Positions 38,144 to 47,527 of a DNA stretch of 64,000 bases are shown one piece after another. Made by a program: the position numbers and the translations under genes. The stretch covers positions 62,001 through 126,000 of the forward strand of contig NZ_QAJM01000027.1 of assembly GCF_003852405.1 (NCBI RefSeq). Direction: 5' to 3'. Numbering within the stretch: position 1 is the first letter of the stretch; every line of letters begins with the position of its first letter. Source of the DNA: Pseudomonas sp. KBW05. Its GTDB lineage: Bacteria > Pseudomonadota > Gammaproteobacteria > Pseudomonadales > Pseudomonadaceae. The notes beneath the pieces are model-generated. The model made no database searches. It had not been told where the DNA came from and saw only the letters and a program-made list of their open reading frames with translations.

Positions 38144-39250
38144 TTATTCAGTCGGCGATTCTGTATCTATATAGTCGGGAACCTCGGCGAGCTCGTAGTG
38201 GCGTTTCTGGTCTGAGCCTGGCACCGTCTTTGCGGGTAGCGCATCCAGTTTTTGAGGTTGACCAGTTGCCAATGCCCGTTCTACGGCGAGCAGCACTCGA
38301 ACGTCCCTGAAGCCTTCTTCGCCACAGGGCTCTGGTGTTGAGCCATTAAGAATGCAATCGGAGAAGTACGCCGTCTCGCCTGCAAACTGGTCGACAACGC
38401 CATGCGAGTGTTCATTGGTTTGATCACCGACGGTAGCGCGGTAGGTAATACCTACGCCCTCACCATAACCGAAACAGGGAGATGCTTCGATTTCGCCCTC
38501 AGTGCCAATGAGCTGGAAACGCTCGCTGCTTGGAAGGGTGTAGCTGATGGTGAATTGCGCCATGCGCTCTTCGGAAAACCTAAGGCACACACTCACCGTA
38601 TCAGGGGTTCCCAATTTACTGCCGGGTGCGGTCGTACCCACCGCGCTGACCTCGATGGGCTCATCACCAAATAGCTGTCGCACCATATTCAGCGGGTACG
38701 GCCCCATATCCAGCACGGGGCCTGCTGCAAAGCCGTTTTGCATCCGATGATTGGATGGTTTCACCGTCTGCGTGAATGTCGACGTGAACAGGCGAGGTCG
38801 CCCGAAGTCTCCGGCATGCACGCGCTCGATCATTTCAAGAGTGCCTGGCTCAGAGTGTAGGCGGTAAGCAATCATAAACTTTGCATTCGAGCGTTGCGCC
38901 GCTGCGAGCATCGCTTCGCAATCATCCTCGTTCGCGGCCATCGGCTTTTCCAACAGCACATGTATGCCTGCTTCCAAGGCGGGTACTACAAATTCACGGT
39001 GCAGGAAGTTGGGCGTAGCGACGTAGACGGCATCAATCTCACCGGATGCCAACAACTCGGGGTATTGCGAATAGCTGTAGCTTTTCAGGTCGTAGCGTTT
39101 GGCGAGCTTGTCTGCCTTAATTGGGTCACCCGTTACAAGGGTAGTCATGACGGAATTTTCTGTCTGTCCGATCCCTGGCATAAAGGCACCTTGGGAAATC
39201 GATCCGCCGCCGACCACTGCGTAACGAATTTTGCCGTTCAAATCGGGCAT
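38144..39250 (-). CDS. Gfo/Idh/MocA-family NAD(P)-dependent oxidoreductase
   Basis: A 368-aa sugar-type dehydrogenase. The N-terminal VVGGGSISQGAFMPGI is the Rossmann motif, VATPNFLHREFVVPALEAG and LEKPMAANEDDCE are family signatures, and the EKP lysine is present. Substrate unknown. Relatives include glucose-fructose oxidoreductase. The ATG at 39250 with GGAGG upstream is the start. It stands alone among stress-type genes, between the convergent LysE gene and the OBAP-like lipoprotein gene. Confidence 0.88.
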   Translation of the reverse strand: MPDLNGKIRYAVVGGGSISQGAFMPGIGQTENSVMTTLVTGDPIKADKLAKRYDLKSYSYSQYPELLASGEIDAVYVATPNFLHREFVVPALEAGIHVLLEKPMAANEDDCEAMLAAAQRSNAKFMIAYRLHSEPGTLEMIERVHAGDFGRPRLFTSTFTQTVKPSNHRMQNGFAAGPVLDMGPYPLNMVRQLFGDEPIEVSAVGTTAPGSKLGTPDTVSVCLRFSEERMAQFTISYTLPSSERFQLIGTEGEIEASPCFGYGEGVGITYRATVGDQTNEHSHGVVDQFAGETAYFSDCILNGSTPEPCGEEGFRDVRVLLAVERALATGQPQKLDALPAKTVPGSDQKRHYELAEVPDYIDTESPTE

Positions 39251-39448
39251 GTGAGCCTCCTTGTGTTTAGGCAATCAACGTGTCGCCTGCTAAATGTCGG
39301 CCATCGTAGAAGCCTGGAGTTCCATCTACGTGCAGATGGAAACCAGGTACCGATTCAAAATTGTCATTGCAGGCGACGTTTTTCGGGAGCCTACGAGCGA
39401 GCGCCGTCGTCAATGGCTGGAGCCATTACGCCAATACCAGTGATGAAA

Positions 39449-40222
39449 TCAGTGTTGATGAGGTGTGTTCGTCGGATCCACTATCTGAAAAACCTCACCC
39501 TGACTCCACGCATCCGCGCCTGGCGCAACGACGGGCGTCGGTATGTCCGCTCGAGCTTTCTTCTTCTGCGCGCTATCCAACCTGAATCGACGATCCCGAT
39601 CTGCAACCATCTGTGGATCCGCTTGCCCGTCTGCTGTAAAGCCCATCATGAGCAGAGGAACGCCAAGGGGCAGGTCTTTATTGAGGTCGGTATGCCAGGT
39701 ATGCCACGTCTTGCCGTAGGTATGGACGAGTTTTTCCATCAATGCATGCTCGGCTACCTCAGGGATCCCAGGCGCTACGAGCTGACCTGATTTCACTTCG
39801 TGAACATGACTGTGCCAAAGCGCTTGTTCGGCTTTGGGAAGACCTGCGAACAATTGTTCGCTGATGATGTACTCGACCCCCATCAGCTTGGCGTCCTTAC
39901 GATTGCCATCGTAGATCACGCACTGGATAACTTCCTCATTGAGGATAGCGCAGTAATGGTGGGCCTCCATCTGGGCATCCATGTGGCCGTTATAAAAATG
40001 GAAGCCGTCCAGGTACGCATTCAATGCGTCTATCGGAGGGCGTGATTGAAGCAAGGCCGCGCCGGCATCAAGGGATTGCGTGGCGGGCGATTTGATATCG
40101 CCAGGAGCAACAACATTGGAGTCCGAGTTGTTGCCTGCGCAAGCAGTAAGCAAAGCGATAAAGACTGCGAGAAGGATTGGGAAGACTGCTTTGATAGCAG
40201 CCCCATATATGACGCTGTTCAT
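39449..40222 (-). CDS. OBAP/DUF1264-family lipoprotein
   Basis: A 257-aa lipoprotein. The signal peptide ends in LLTACAGN, a lipobox with Cys28. The rest is the DUF1264 family, related to plant oil-body-associated protein, recognisable by FHFYNGHMDAQMEAHHYCA and by LWHSHVHEVKSG. The role in bacteria is unknown. The ATG at 40222 starts the signal peptide. It is monocistronic. Confidence 0.87.
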   Translation of the reverse strand: MNSVIYGAAIKAVFPILLAVFIALLTACAGNNSDSNVVAPGDIKSPATQSLDAGAALLQSRPPIDALNAYLDGFHFYNGHMDAQMEAHHYCAILNEEVIQCVIYDGNRKDAKLMGVEYIISEQLFAGLPKAEQALWHSHVHEVKSGQLVAPGIPEVAEHALMEKLVHTYGKTWHTWHTDLNKDLPLGVPLLMMGFTADGQADPQMVADRDRRFRLDSAQKKKARADIPTPVVAPGADAWSQGEVFQIVDPTNTPHQH

Positions 40223-40368
40223 TGACGATTCCTTTCTATCAATTATTCCAAACGAGACGGTTTCGAAGCTGTTTTGAAATTCTTAACTGGCCGCAGTGAG
40301 AGAGTGAGATACCCGCGCTCCGTCTCTTGCTGATGACAGCAACTGGCTGTGCTGCACCCATCCTGAGT

Positions 40369-40623
40369 TCACGGTGTAGCGATTTCAGTCCAGTTAGGTG
40401 CCGCAGACTCCTTCCATCTCACGTCTGAAAGGCCATACTGCTCAGCCTGCGGTTTCGACACTAGCTTCAAAGGAGGTCGACCAGGTTTGGGAATTGGAGA
40501 AATACCGGCGTCACAGCTTGCCCAGTGCCAGGCATCTGCATTGCGCATCATTTTGGATCGAATGATGAATGACTTTCGCTCGCCGTGGAGCTGGTATTCG
40601 ATGATGTAGAGATCAGTATTCAT
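40369..40623 (-). CDS. Small Pseudomonas protein (DUF6555-like)
   Basis: An 84-aa soluble protein with MNTDLYIIEYQLHGERKSF and DAWHWASCDAGI, features of a small Pseudomonas family that I recall as DUF6555. The start at 40623 is chosen over an upstream frame because GGAGGCTTT lies just before it. Function unknown. It neighbours another small Pseudomonas-specific gene (DUF1652-like) on the other strand. Confidence 0.75.
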   Translation of the reverse strand: MNTDLYIIEYQLHGERKSFIIRSKMMRNADAWHWASCDAGISPIPKPGRPPLKLVSKPQAEQYGLSDVRWKESAAPNWTEIATP

Positions 40624-40846
40624 AAAGCCTCCGTAACGTCCATAAGGATCGATTCGTTGCATTAGGAAAAATTCCACTCCCTTTTGGCTATTTCGAACGC
40701 GTATGGAGTTTTATGAATGTGCGTCACCCAAATCGAAGGTTAAACGGTTCACTTGGAAAAAAATCCGGGCGAGTAAGCACTTTTACGCTACGCGGCTACT
40801 CTCAATTGAGCCCTGATTTTCAACGTTGGCTGAAGGAGCCCCTCTG

Positions 40847-41131
40847 ATGATTTCCGCGCTTGAGCTTAGACATATTATTGAATGCGGTTTTCTGCCGCTG
40901 TCTTGCCATTGCACCGTCAACCCTGACGGGTCGTTGATGATCAAAGTATTCGAGCCGACCTCTGGTCGTGTTGACCTTCTAGTCACCTCAGTAACAACCA
41001 GCGGCCTGAACTCAAGTCGCGCAATCGCGAATTTGATCGGGGAGCTGCGCAGTGAGATGACAGAGCGTTCAGTAAATTTTTCTAAAACAGCCATCGATGA
41101 GGGCAGGAAGCCAGAGTTCGTTTCAAAATAG
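40847..41131 (+). CDS. DUF1652 small protein
   Basis: A 94-aa protein of the Pseudomonas-specific DUF1652 family: the N-terminus MISALELRHIIECGFLPL and the central PDGSLMIKVFEP are characteristic. Function unknown. The start at 40847 with AAGGAG upstream is preferred to 40826. It is divergent from the DUF6555-like gene. Confidence 0.85.
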   Translation: MISALELRHIIECGFLPLSCHCTVNPDGSLMIKVFEPTSGRVDLLVTSVTTSGLNSSRAIANLIGELRSEMTERSVNFSKTAIDEGRKPEFVSK

Positions 41132-41254
41132 AGAGCCCAGACGAATCAAGGCCCAAGGTGCTGCTAGGGGCGCGCTCTGGGCAGGAAATCGGCTTTCGGG
41201 GCTACTGTTTCCCAACCGGAGCAGTGAGCCTGGCGTTTTTGAGGAAGGATATAC

Positions 41255-41665
41255 TCAAGTCTTCCTGAGTGGATGACCAGGCTGTAGTAAGGCAGCTACA
41301 GAGATAACCAGTTCGTCCAAAGACCACGGTTTGTGCAGATAGATTGTCGCGGGTGGGATGGTTGTGAGATCAAGTGCATATCCTGAAGTAAGAATCGCTT
41401 CAATTGATGGCCACTTGCCTCTAACCATTTCAATAAATTCTGTTCCCTGAATCTGCCCAGGTACGCCGTGATCCGCAATCACCATACGACATTTCTCGTG
41501 AGCCTGAAGTAGATAGGTTAGGGCATCATCAGCTGAATCGAACTGCCTTACTGTCGCTCCAATTTCAGAAACAATGTCTACCATCAGCAGCCTTAGCGTG
41601 GGATCGTCTTCTACGACGACTATTTCTCCTTGAATCGGTAATAGCCCTTCCCAATTTACTTTCAC
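41255..41665 (-). CDS. Single-domain response regulator
   Basis: A 136-aa receiver domain without output domain. The acidic pair is in VVVEDDPTLRLL, the phosphoacceptor Asp is in VIADHGVPG (the usual D-x-x-M/L-P pattern is altered to D-x-G-V-P), and the conserved Lys is in YLHKPWS. It may be phosphorylated by a hybrid kinase elsewhere and act through protein contacts. No kinase gene is adjacent. Confidence 0.9.
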   Translation of the reverse strand: MKVNWEGLLPIQGEIVVVEDDPTLRLLMVDIVSEIGATVRQFDSADDALTYLLQAHEKCRMVIADHGVPGQIQGTEFIEMVRGKWPSIEAILTSGYALDLTTIPPATIYLHKPWSLDELVISVAALLQPGHPLRKT

Positions 41666-41821
41666 TTTTAAATGCCCTTAGCCGAGTTATATTCAGCGTT
41701 TCCGAAGTCATTCTGAGTGTATTCGCAAACCCCAGTTCTGCCCCGGATCATTAAATTTTAGACAATAATTTTTCTCAGTGCTACAGGCGACCGGCTTTGC
41801 TTGGGCTTTTCGCCTAGTAGC

Positions 41822-42358
41822 CTATTTAGGCTGTCCAATCGCCCATTGCTTGGTCAACCCACCATCCTTACCAAGAACTGGGTCATGTTCGGGAAATGGC
41901 AGGGTAGCGATATTCTCAAGCTGCGCTTCGCTAGGAGCTTCACGTCGAATATCTGCGTGCTGGCCAGGTGGGTAAGCACCCACGACGAGAAAGTCTGCGC
42001 TAGACCCGAGATTGCAATGACCCGTCCCAGCCGGAAGCAGCAGTACATCTCCTTTTTTCACCTCTACGACTTGCCCATCGGGCCCGCCCAACATTAAGCG
42101 TGCTTGGCCACTCACGACACCTAATACCTCATGTCCTTCGGTGTGATAGTGATGGTAGCCGAAGACACCGTCTCGCCATTGGGGAGGCCAGCCATGAGCT
42201 GAAAATATCTTTTCAAAAAGTGCTGCCGGATCGTTACCAGTCACAGAGATCGCACTTTCGTAAATGATGACCGGGAGGCGGCGGTTATTGGGTACCCAGT
42301 CATTTGGATTGAGCATAAGGGTCTTCAAGGTACTTGCCACTTGGCGAGTATTTTTCAT
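41822..42358 (-). CDS. Cupin-domain protein
   Basis: A 178-aa protein whose middle holds a cupin core: [19 protein letters not shown] carries the metal-binding His and Glu residues, and [12 protein letters not shown] the second motif. The protein resembles YjlB-type cupins. The exact activity is unknown; sugar or small-acid binding is common. The ATG at 42358 with GGAGATG upstream is the start; a longer frame to 42463 lacks a site. Confidence 0.85.
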   Translation of the reverse strand: MKNTRQVASTLKTLMLNPNDWVPNNRRLPVIIYESAISVTGNDPAALFEKIFSAHGWPPQWRDGVFGYHHYHTEGHEVLGVVSGQARLMLGGPDGQVVEVKKGDVLLLPAGTGHCNLGSSADFLVVGAYPPGQHADIRREAPSEAQLENIATLPFPEHDPVLGKDGGLTKQWAIGQPK

Positions 42359-42556
42359 GGAGGCATCTCCCCGGTGGACAAATACATTGCTTGAAAGATA
42401 TGAACGGAGGGCGGCATGTTCGTTCCTACTTGCGATTGGGCCGAATTGGATTTCATGCCTCACTGTAGAATTGGTCGAAGTCGCACATCCAGATACTTTA
42501 AACCTTCTGCATGAGCGCAGTGTCGATTGCTGGAGACACTGTGCCAGGCTGAGGGA

Positions 42557-43273
42557 ATGTCAATGATAGGGATCGTGATACCTGCCCATAACGAAGAAAG
42601 GCTTATAGGCGATTGCCTGGACGCCATGGTGCTTGCCGCTGAGCATCCTTCTCTTCAAGGGCAACCGGTTGAGATACTCGTCGTATTGGATCATTGCTCC
42701 GACAACACGGGAGCAGTGGTAACAGCGAAGGGGATAACGTCGGTAGAGGTCTGCTTTCGAAACGTGGGTAAGGCAAGAGCCGTTGGGGCTGAGCAGTTAC
42801 TTAAAGCAGGTGCTCGGTGGCTCGCATTCACGGATGCCGATACCGTTGTACCGCCTGATTGGCTAGCGCGCCAGATTGAGTTTGGAGCCGACGCGGTGTG
42901 CGGAACGGTTGAGGTGGACAGCTGGAGTGGATATGGAGAGGCTGTTCGTACCAAGTACCTCGCGCTGTACCAGTTCATCGAGAATCATCGCCACATCCAT
43001 GGGGCCAATCTTGGACTGAGTGCCGAGGCCTATCGGAATGCTGGCGGGTTCCAGCATTTGATTGCGCACGAAGACGTTCAGCTGATTGCAGACCTCGAGA
43101 GGATTGGCGCGCATATCGTCTGGACAGCCACCAACCCTGTGATCACCAGTGCGCGCCGGGACTATAAGTGTAGTGGTGGATTTGGCGACTATCTGGCTTC
43201 CCTTATGCCTCCCAATACGCACATTGGAGCCGAGCCTTCCATAAGTCCTGATTCAAGCCTCGGAGCGGGGTGA
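42557..43273 (+). CDS. Family 2 glycosyltransferase
   Basis: Inverting glycosyltransferase of 238 aa, GT-A fold. The N-terminus [18 protein letters not shown] is typical of the GT2 family, LDHCSDNTG holds the first acidic residue, and TDADT is the DxD metal motif. No membrane segment is seen, so it is cytosolic or peripheral. The sugar acceptor is unknown. It is four bases from the small membrane protein gene that follows and may be co-transcribed with it. Confidence 0.88.
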   Translation: MSMIGIVIPAHNEERLIGDCLDAMVLAAEHPSLQGQPVEILVVLDHCSDNTGAVVTAKGITSVEVCFRNVGKARAVGAEQLLKAGARWLAFTDADTVVPPDWLARQIEFGADAVCGTVEVDSWSGYGEAVRTKYLALYQFIENHRHIHGANLGLSAEAYRNAGGFQHLIAHEDVQLIADLERIGAHIVWTATNPVITSARRDYKCSGGFGDYLASLMPPNTHIGAEPSISPDSSLGAG

Positions 43274-43276
43274 CCT

Positions 43277-43525
43277 TTGGACTTGATCGATTGGGTGCAA
43301 TGGCCCGCTATGGTCGTGACCGTCATCTCGGCTTGGTTTAGCGGATCTCAACAACCGCGCCGACGCATGATTGCCTTTTGGGGGTTCATCCTCAGCAATG
43401 CGTTATGGGTTGTATGGGGATGGCACACAAATGCTTTCGGACTAATCGTGCTCGAGTGCATTTTGCTGGGTATGAACGCACGCGGGTTCAGGAAAAATCA
43501 ACGCGGGAGGCAGGCCTCCGGTTGA
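43277..43525 (+). CDS. Small membrane protein, paralog of the convergent gene
   Basis: An 82-aa protein with two to three membrane segments. It shares WVQWPAM-VTVI-AW, the RRRMIAFW / FILSNALWV block and the C-terminal N-RGF/RGC-KN segment with the gene at 43533-43769, which faces it tail to tail. The start is TTG at 43277. The family is small, Pseudomonas-rich and of unknown function; the half-transporter look (SemiSWEET-like length) is only an impression. Confidence 0.78.
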   Translation: MDLIDWVQWPAMVVTVISAWFSGSQQPRRRMIAFWGFILSNALWVVWGWHTNAFGLIVLECILLGMNARGFRKNQRGRQASG

Positions 43526-43532
43526 ATCGTCA

Positions 43533-43769
43533 TTACTGGTTCTGAAAGTTCTTTTTACAACCGCGCAAGTTCATCGAACAGAGGCAGATCTGCAGTACGA
43601 TCAATGCATAGGCCCCAGCGTAAGCACCCCAAATGACCCACAGAACATTACTCAAAATGAAACAGAAGAACCCCGCCATTCTTCTCGCGGGACGTTGAGA
43701 GCCAATAAGCCACGCGGCGATAACCGTCACTGCCATAGCTGGCCACTGCACCCAATCCAGATAACTCAA
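43533..43769 (-). CDS. Small membrane protein, paralog of 43277-43525
   Basis: A 78-aa protein with two to three membrane segments. It matches the convergent neighbour at over half of positions by eye, including DWVQWPAM, the GSQ-P-RRM motif, FILSNVLWVIWG and the C-terminal Lys-Asn. Only seven bases separate the stops of the pair, so their mRNAs would be complementary at the ends. Function unknown. Confidence 0.78.
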   Translation of the reverse strand: MSYLDWVQWPAMAVTVIAAWLIGSQRPARRMAGFFCFILSNVLWVIWGAYAGAYALIVLQICLCSMNLRGCKKNFQNQ

Positions 43770-43963
43770 GTCAACCCCTCAATCTCTTATCGATTTAAAA
43801 GAGAGAGATTCAATGGCGAATAATTCAGATTTTTTGGGCGATTTTGAGAATGTACCGCTCGTCAGACATGCCTCGAATTTCTTGAACATACGATTTGCTC
43901 TCTCGGACAAACTAAACATGTGCTGACGAAAAATCCCTTTCGTCTTGCCTCTGGGAGAATGTA

Positions 43964-45103
43964 ATGAAAGCCATCGTTTACAACGGCCCCCGTGACGTCA
44001 GTGTGCAAAATGTGCCGGACGCCAAAATCGAAAAACCTACCGACGCTCTGGTGCGAGTGACTGCCACAAACATCTGCGGATCTGATCTGCACATGTACGA
44101 AGGCCGTACTTCTTTTGAAACGGGCAGAGTGTTTGGCCATGAGAATCTGGGCGAGGTCATCGAAGTAGGCTCCGGCGTAGATCGGGTCAAGGTAGGAGAT
44201 CTGGTATGCCTGCCATTCAACATCGGCTGCGGCTTTTGCGAAAACTGTGAAAAAGGCCTGACGGGGTTTTGCCTGACCGCTAACCCAGGCAGCGCGGGTG
44301 CGGCCTATGGGTTCGCTGACATGGGCCCGTATCAGGGGGGGCAGGCTGAACTACTTCGAGTGCCTTATGCAGACTTCAACTGCCTGGTGTTGCCCGAGGA
44401 CGCGCAAGAACGTGAAGAAGATTACGTCATGCTCTCCGACATCTTCCCGACTGGTTGGCATGCAACCGAGTTGGCAGGCCTCCTTCCCGGGGAAAGTATT
44501 GCCATCTACGGCGCCGGCCCAGTTGGTTTGATGGCTGCCCACTCGGCCATGATCAAGGGTGCCTCTCAGGTGTTCGTAGTCGATAATCATCCTGACCGCT
44601 TGAAGCTTGCTGCTCAAATGGGCGCTACGCCCATCAACTCGCTTGAGAAAGAGGCGGTGGATCAGATCTTGAACTTGACCCATGGCAAGGGCACTGATCG
44701 CGGTTGCGAGTGCGTGGGTTATCAGTGCTGCGACCGCCATGGTCATGAAGCTAATCACCTGACCATGAACAACCTTGTCGCTTCGACCAAAGCGACCGGA
44801 GGCATCGGCGTCGTAGGTGTGTTCGTACCCCAAGACCCAGGAGCCAAAAATGAGCTGGCTAAGGAAGGCAAGATGGCTTTCGATTTCGGCGCTTTCTGGT
44901 TCAAGGGGCAGCAGATTCGAACGGGCCAAGCCAACGTCAAAGTCTACAACCGTCGCCTGGCTGAGCTAATCCACCATGGCCGAGCAAAACCTTCTCAGAT
45001 CATCTCCCACCGCCTCAAGCTTGCCGAGGGCCCAGATGCCTATAAGCACTTCGACGCACGTGACGATGGCTGGACGAAGGTTGTACTCAAGCCAGCAGCT
45101 TAA
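43964..45103 (+). CDS. Zinc-dependent alcohol dehydrogenase, formaldehyde-dehydrogenase-like
   Basis: A 379-aa MDR enzyme. Cys38 and Asp41 in ATNICGSDLHMYEGR and the HE pair in FGHENLGE bind the catalytic zinc; a cysteine-rich loop IGCGFCENCEKG binds the structural zinc. The Rossmann motif is GAGPVGLM. The sequence QCCDRHGHEAN and the length resemble glutathione-independent formaldehyde dehydrogenase FdhA. The enzyme probably oxidises aldehydes with NAD. A GGGAG site precedes the ATG. A short lipoprotein gene follows. Confidence 0.92.
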   Translation: MKAIVYNGPRDVSVQNVPDAKIEKPTDALVRVTATNICGSDLHMYEGRTSFETGRVFGHENLGEVIEVGSGVDRVKVGDLVCLPFNIGCGFCENCEKGLTGFCLTANPGSAGAAYGFADMGPYQGGQAELLRVPYADFNCLVLPEDAQEREEDYVMLSDIFPTGWHATELAGLLPGESIAIYGAGPVGLMAAHSAMIKGASQVFVVDNHPDRLKLAAQMGATPINSLEKEAVDQILNLTHGKGTDRGCECVGYQCCDRHGHEANHLTMNNLVASTKATGGIGVVGVFVPQDPGAKNELAKEGKMAFDFGAFWFKGQQIRTGQANVKVYNRRLAELIHHGRAKPSQIISHRLKLAEGPDAYKHFDARDDGWTKVVLKPAA

Positions 45104-45184
45104 ACGCCAACCTCCGGCTTCGCCGGCTCCCTTTGGGCCGGCCTCTTCAGTAGAAATGATTCAACAGCTAGCAGGAGAATGATC

Positions 45185-45334
45185 ATGAAAAAGCTATCTA
45201 TGTGCTTATGTCTATGCAGTGTATTCATGCTTCATGGATGCTTTGACAACGCGGATAACGCCACGAAAGACAATTCCAGTGGCACCAAGTCTTCTGTCCA
45301 AATGCAGGAAGGAAAGTCTGACGAGAATAAGTAG
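45185..45334 (+). CDS. Small lipoprotein
   Basis: A 49-aa protein: a short charged N-terminus, a hydrophobic core with several cysteines (CLCLCSVF) and a lipobox-like LHGC with Cys19. The mature part is about 30 polar residues rich in Asn, Asp and Lys. CAGGAGAATG precedes the ATG. It has no recognised family; such small lipoproteins are common in Pseudomonas. Confidence 0.7.
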   Translation: MKKLSMCLCLCSVFMLHGCFDNADNATKDNSSGTKSSVQMQEGKSDENK

Positions 45335-45395
45335 GGCAGCTAGGCGGCCCAGGTAGGAGTGAACCTCCTGGGCCAGAGATAGCTACAACAATAAA

Positions 45396-45674
45396 ATGGT
45401 GATCGAGATGAATTGCCTGATTTGCGTGGGAGCTGCAGAACGCGTTATGTGCGAAGGCCCGTGGGAAGAGCGTGACTGTCCGGAGTGCGGTCGGTATCGA
45501 ATCTCAGACGAGCTGATTCTCGTGTTGATGGATCAGGGGCAGATTTTCGATGTGCTTAAAACCAGGCGCTGGCTAGATACGCGGCGAACTGAAGGTTTCC
45601 TGCCCTGCATCCAAAGCCCTGAAGGGCTACTGGTTACCGTTGTCGAGCCTACTTCACCTGCGCAAGTGAAGTGA
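45396..45674 (+). CDS. Unknown 92-aa protein with two CxxC zinc motifs
   Basis: An acidic small protein with CLIC near the N-terminus and CPECGRY at about 28-34, enough cysteines to bind one zinc. The rest includes a helical DELILVLMDQG and a C-terminal VTVVEPTSPA. Starts at 45396 and 45408 are both possible; neither has a strong ribosome-binding site. It is not recognised and is likely a Pseudomonas accessory gene. Confidence 0.6.
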   Translation: MVIEMNCLICVGAAERVMCEGPWEERDCPECGRYRISDELILVLMDQGQIFDVLKTRRWLDTRRTEGFLPCIQSPEGLLVTVVEPTSPAQVK

Positions 45675-45780
45675 ATTCCAGTACGGGGATGGGGGCTGCA
45701 ACCCCCCCAGAGCATCGAAACGTTATCGGCGAAAACGCATGAATCCGCTGATAAAAAGCCCTGAAGGTGATTGTCGGAAA

Positions 45781-46455
45781 TCAAGGTCGGGATGCTATTT
45801 CCTCTAAATGTTGCAATAGGTCTTGAGGATCCTCGTACACCCTCAGGGCTCCCGCTCTTTCTAGCTCGCTAATATCGTAGCCGCCTGAGAGCAAGCCCAC
45901 ACCTGTCGCTTTGCACCGCCTTGCTGCAAGCATGTCCCATATGGCGTCACCAACCACTAAACAGTCCTCAATGGGTACCTTGAGCTTTTGCGCTGCGGCA
46001 AGGAAAAGATCTGGATCAGGCTTTCCATATTTGACATCGTTGCGGGTGATTATATTAATGTCGTTAATGTCTAAGCCCAGCGCCTTTAAATTGATCTTGG
46101 CTGTAGAAACGCCACCACTGGTTGCGATGCACCACTGTACATTTTCGTGGGTGAGCGTCTTTAGTAGCTCGACTGAACCTGGGAGTGCCGTTATTTGGCT
46201 TTTGAGGGCCTCATACGCAGCCGCATGCTTTTTGCTTAAGATTCTTCCTTGCTCATCAGTAATTTCTACACCCGTTTCACGGGACAAGGTTTTTAACATC
46301 AGCCCTCCGCTCATACCAATCTTCCGATGAATACGCCACATGGCCAGCGGGATATTCTCGGAATCGAGTGCCTCTTTCCATGCGGCTACGTTCTGGTACA
46401 CGCTGTCGGTCAGCGTGCCATCAAGGTCGAATATAAAAGATGTTTGAGGTCGCAT
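45781..46455 (-). CDS. HAD-family phosphatase (beta-phosphoglucomutase-like)
   Basis: A 224-aa HAD-IA enzyme. Motif I is FDLDGTLTDS (nucleophile Asp10), the cap follows, ATSGG is motif II, the GKPDPD lysine is motif III, and GDAIWD the acidic motif IV. The substrate is probably a sugar or short-chain phosphate. GGAGGATTCCC precedes the ATG at 46455. Its nearest relatives are small phosphatases used in sugar and stress metabolism. Confidence 0.88.
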   Translation of the reverse strand: MRPQTSFIFDLDGTLTDSVYQNVAAWKEALDSENIPLAMWRIHRKIGMSGGLMLKTLSRETGVEITDEQGRILSKKHAAAYEALKSQITALPGSVELLKTLTHENVQWCIATSGGVSTAKINLKALGLDINDINIITRNDVKYGKPDPDLFLAAAQKLKVPIEDCLVVGDAIWDMLAARRCKATGVGLLSGGYDISELERAGALRVYEDPQDLLQHLEEIASRP

Positions 46456-47114
46456 GGGAATCCTCCAGATTCATTAGAGTTGGCGCTGTGGGTATATTGT
46501 TAGGAGCATGCGAGTAAATTGTTACCTAGCAGTTGGCATTCGCTCGACATCCGCAGGGCCGGGTGCGGCGCGATCCCCATCGGGAATCTCATCATCCTCT
46601 CGAATAGCTCTCTCATCGTCATGACGGCCCGCATGCCCGCATACAGTTCTGAGACTTGAGGCAGCGACGCGTTCATTATTTCTGGACGATTCGGGTGTTC
46701 TAAGGAGAATGGTGGTCGGGGCCGACAACATGGCTTTTTGAATCCGTGTGACGTTTCCTCAGCCCATGCGTCCAGCCAAGTAGCTATAGATGTGAGCTTC
46801 GCCTTGGGCGATCTGACGGTTAGTAGACCACTGACGACCGCAATTGCCATTCCGGACGCCATATGCTTGGCGGGAGAGGGCGGTGTTCTTGCCACTTCTA
46901 CTGCAAACCAGGAGGGATTGCGCGCCGTCGCGTCGTACTATCCTAGTATAGGGCTGTTGAAAACGTTGATCAGGAAAGACGTGACCAAATCGGCCTGTCT
47001 ATTTTAACGCAATAAAAATTTGAACCGCCCGTGAACGCGCTCACCTAATGATTAGCTTGTGAAGAATTGCACAGGCATTTTGCCAACAACGGCATACTCT
47101 GAGAGGTGGTCAAC
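46456..47114. other. Long intergenic stretch, no gene supported
   Basis: 660 bases with several open frames on both strands (for example 46500-46895 minus and 46738-47007 plus), none with a convincing ribosome-binding site, domain or codon pattern. It could hold decayed gene remnants. I cannot assign it. Confidence 0.35.
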
Positions 47115-47354
47115 GTGGCTAAAGACGACAAGAAAAGCAAAGGTGAAACTTCGAAAGCCAGCAAGGACTTGAAAGACAAAAAGTCCTCACCAGCAAAAAA
47201 ATCTGCAGCGGCATCGGCTCTTTCAAAGTCTTCCGAAAAGAAAGACAAGAAAAAAGACTCCGAACCGAAGAAATCTGTAAAGAAAGCTGATAGCAAGCCA
47301 GAAAAGGCGAAGAAATCAGACAAGGCAGAGAAACCTGCAAAAAAGAAAAAGTGA
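47115..47354 (+). CDS. Lysine-rich histone-H1-like protein
   Basis: A 79-aa protein that is mostly Lys, Ser and Ala, with PAKKS / KKKDSEPKKS / EKAKKS repeats like the tails of AlgP or histone H1. The start is GTG at 47115 after GAGAGG. Such proteins bind DNA nonspecifically. An 8-base hairpin follows the stop. No other domain is seen, so it may be a small nucleoid or polyphosphate-associated protein. Confidence 0.75.
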   Translation: MAKDDKKSKGETSKASKDLKDKKSSPAKKSAAASALSKSSEKKDKKKDSEPKKSVKKADSKPEKAKKSDKAEKPAKKKK

Positions 47355-47359
47355 GATCT

Positions 47360-47387
47360 GCTAGGGCTTAACGCCCTAGCTTCCTCA
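47360..47387 (+). terminator. Hairpin after the lysine-rich gene
   Basis: GCTAGGGC and GCCCTAGC form a perfect eight-base stem with a five-base loop, followed by a weak T-rich tail. It lies five bases after the stop codon. Confidence 0.55.
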
Positions 47388-47527
47388 GGATGTGCTGCCT
47401 TCGATCAAGGCTAAATCAATAGCGCTTATGGCAGTAAGGCCACGCGTCGAATGTGGAAGTAAAATCTATCTGAGACATTAGAACACCGACTGGATGCAGG
47501 GATTATCGCTTAGGATGCGACCTTCGC

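Noticed and set aside
46500-47007. Open frames on both strands between the HAD gene and the lysine-rich gene
   Set aside because: No start site or recognisable protein; kept only as an unexplained stretch.
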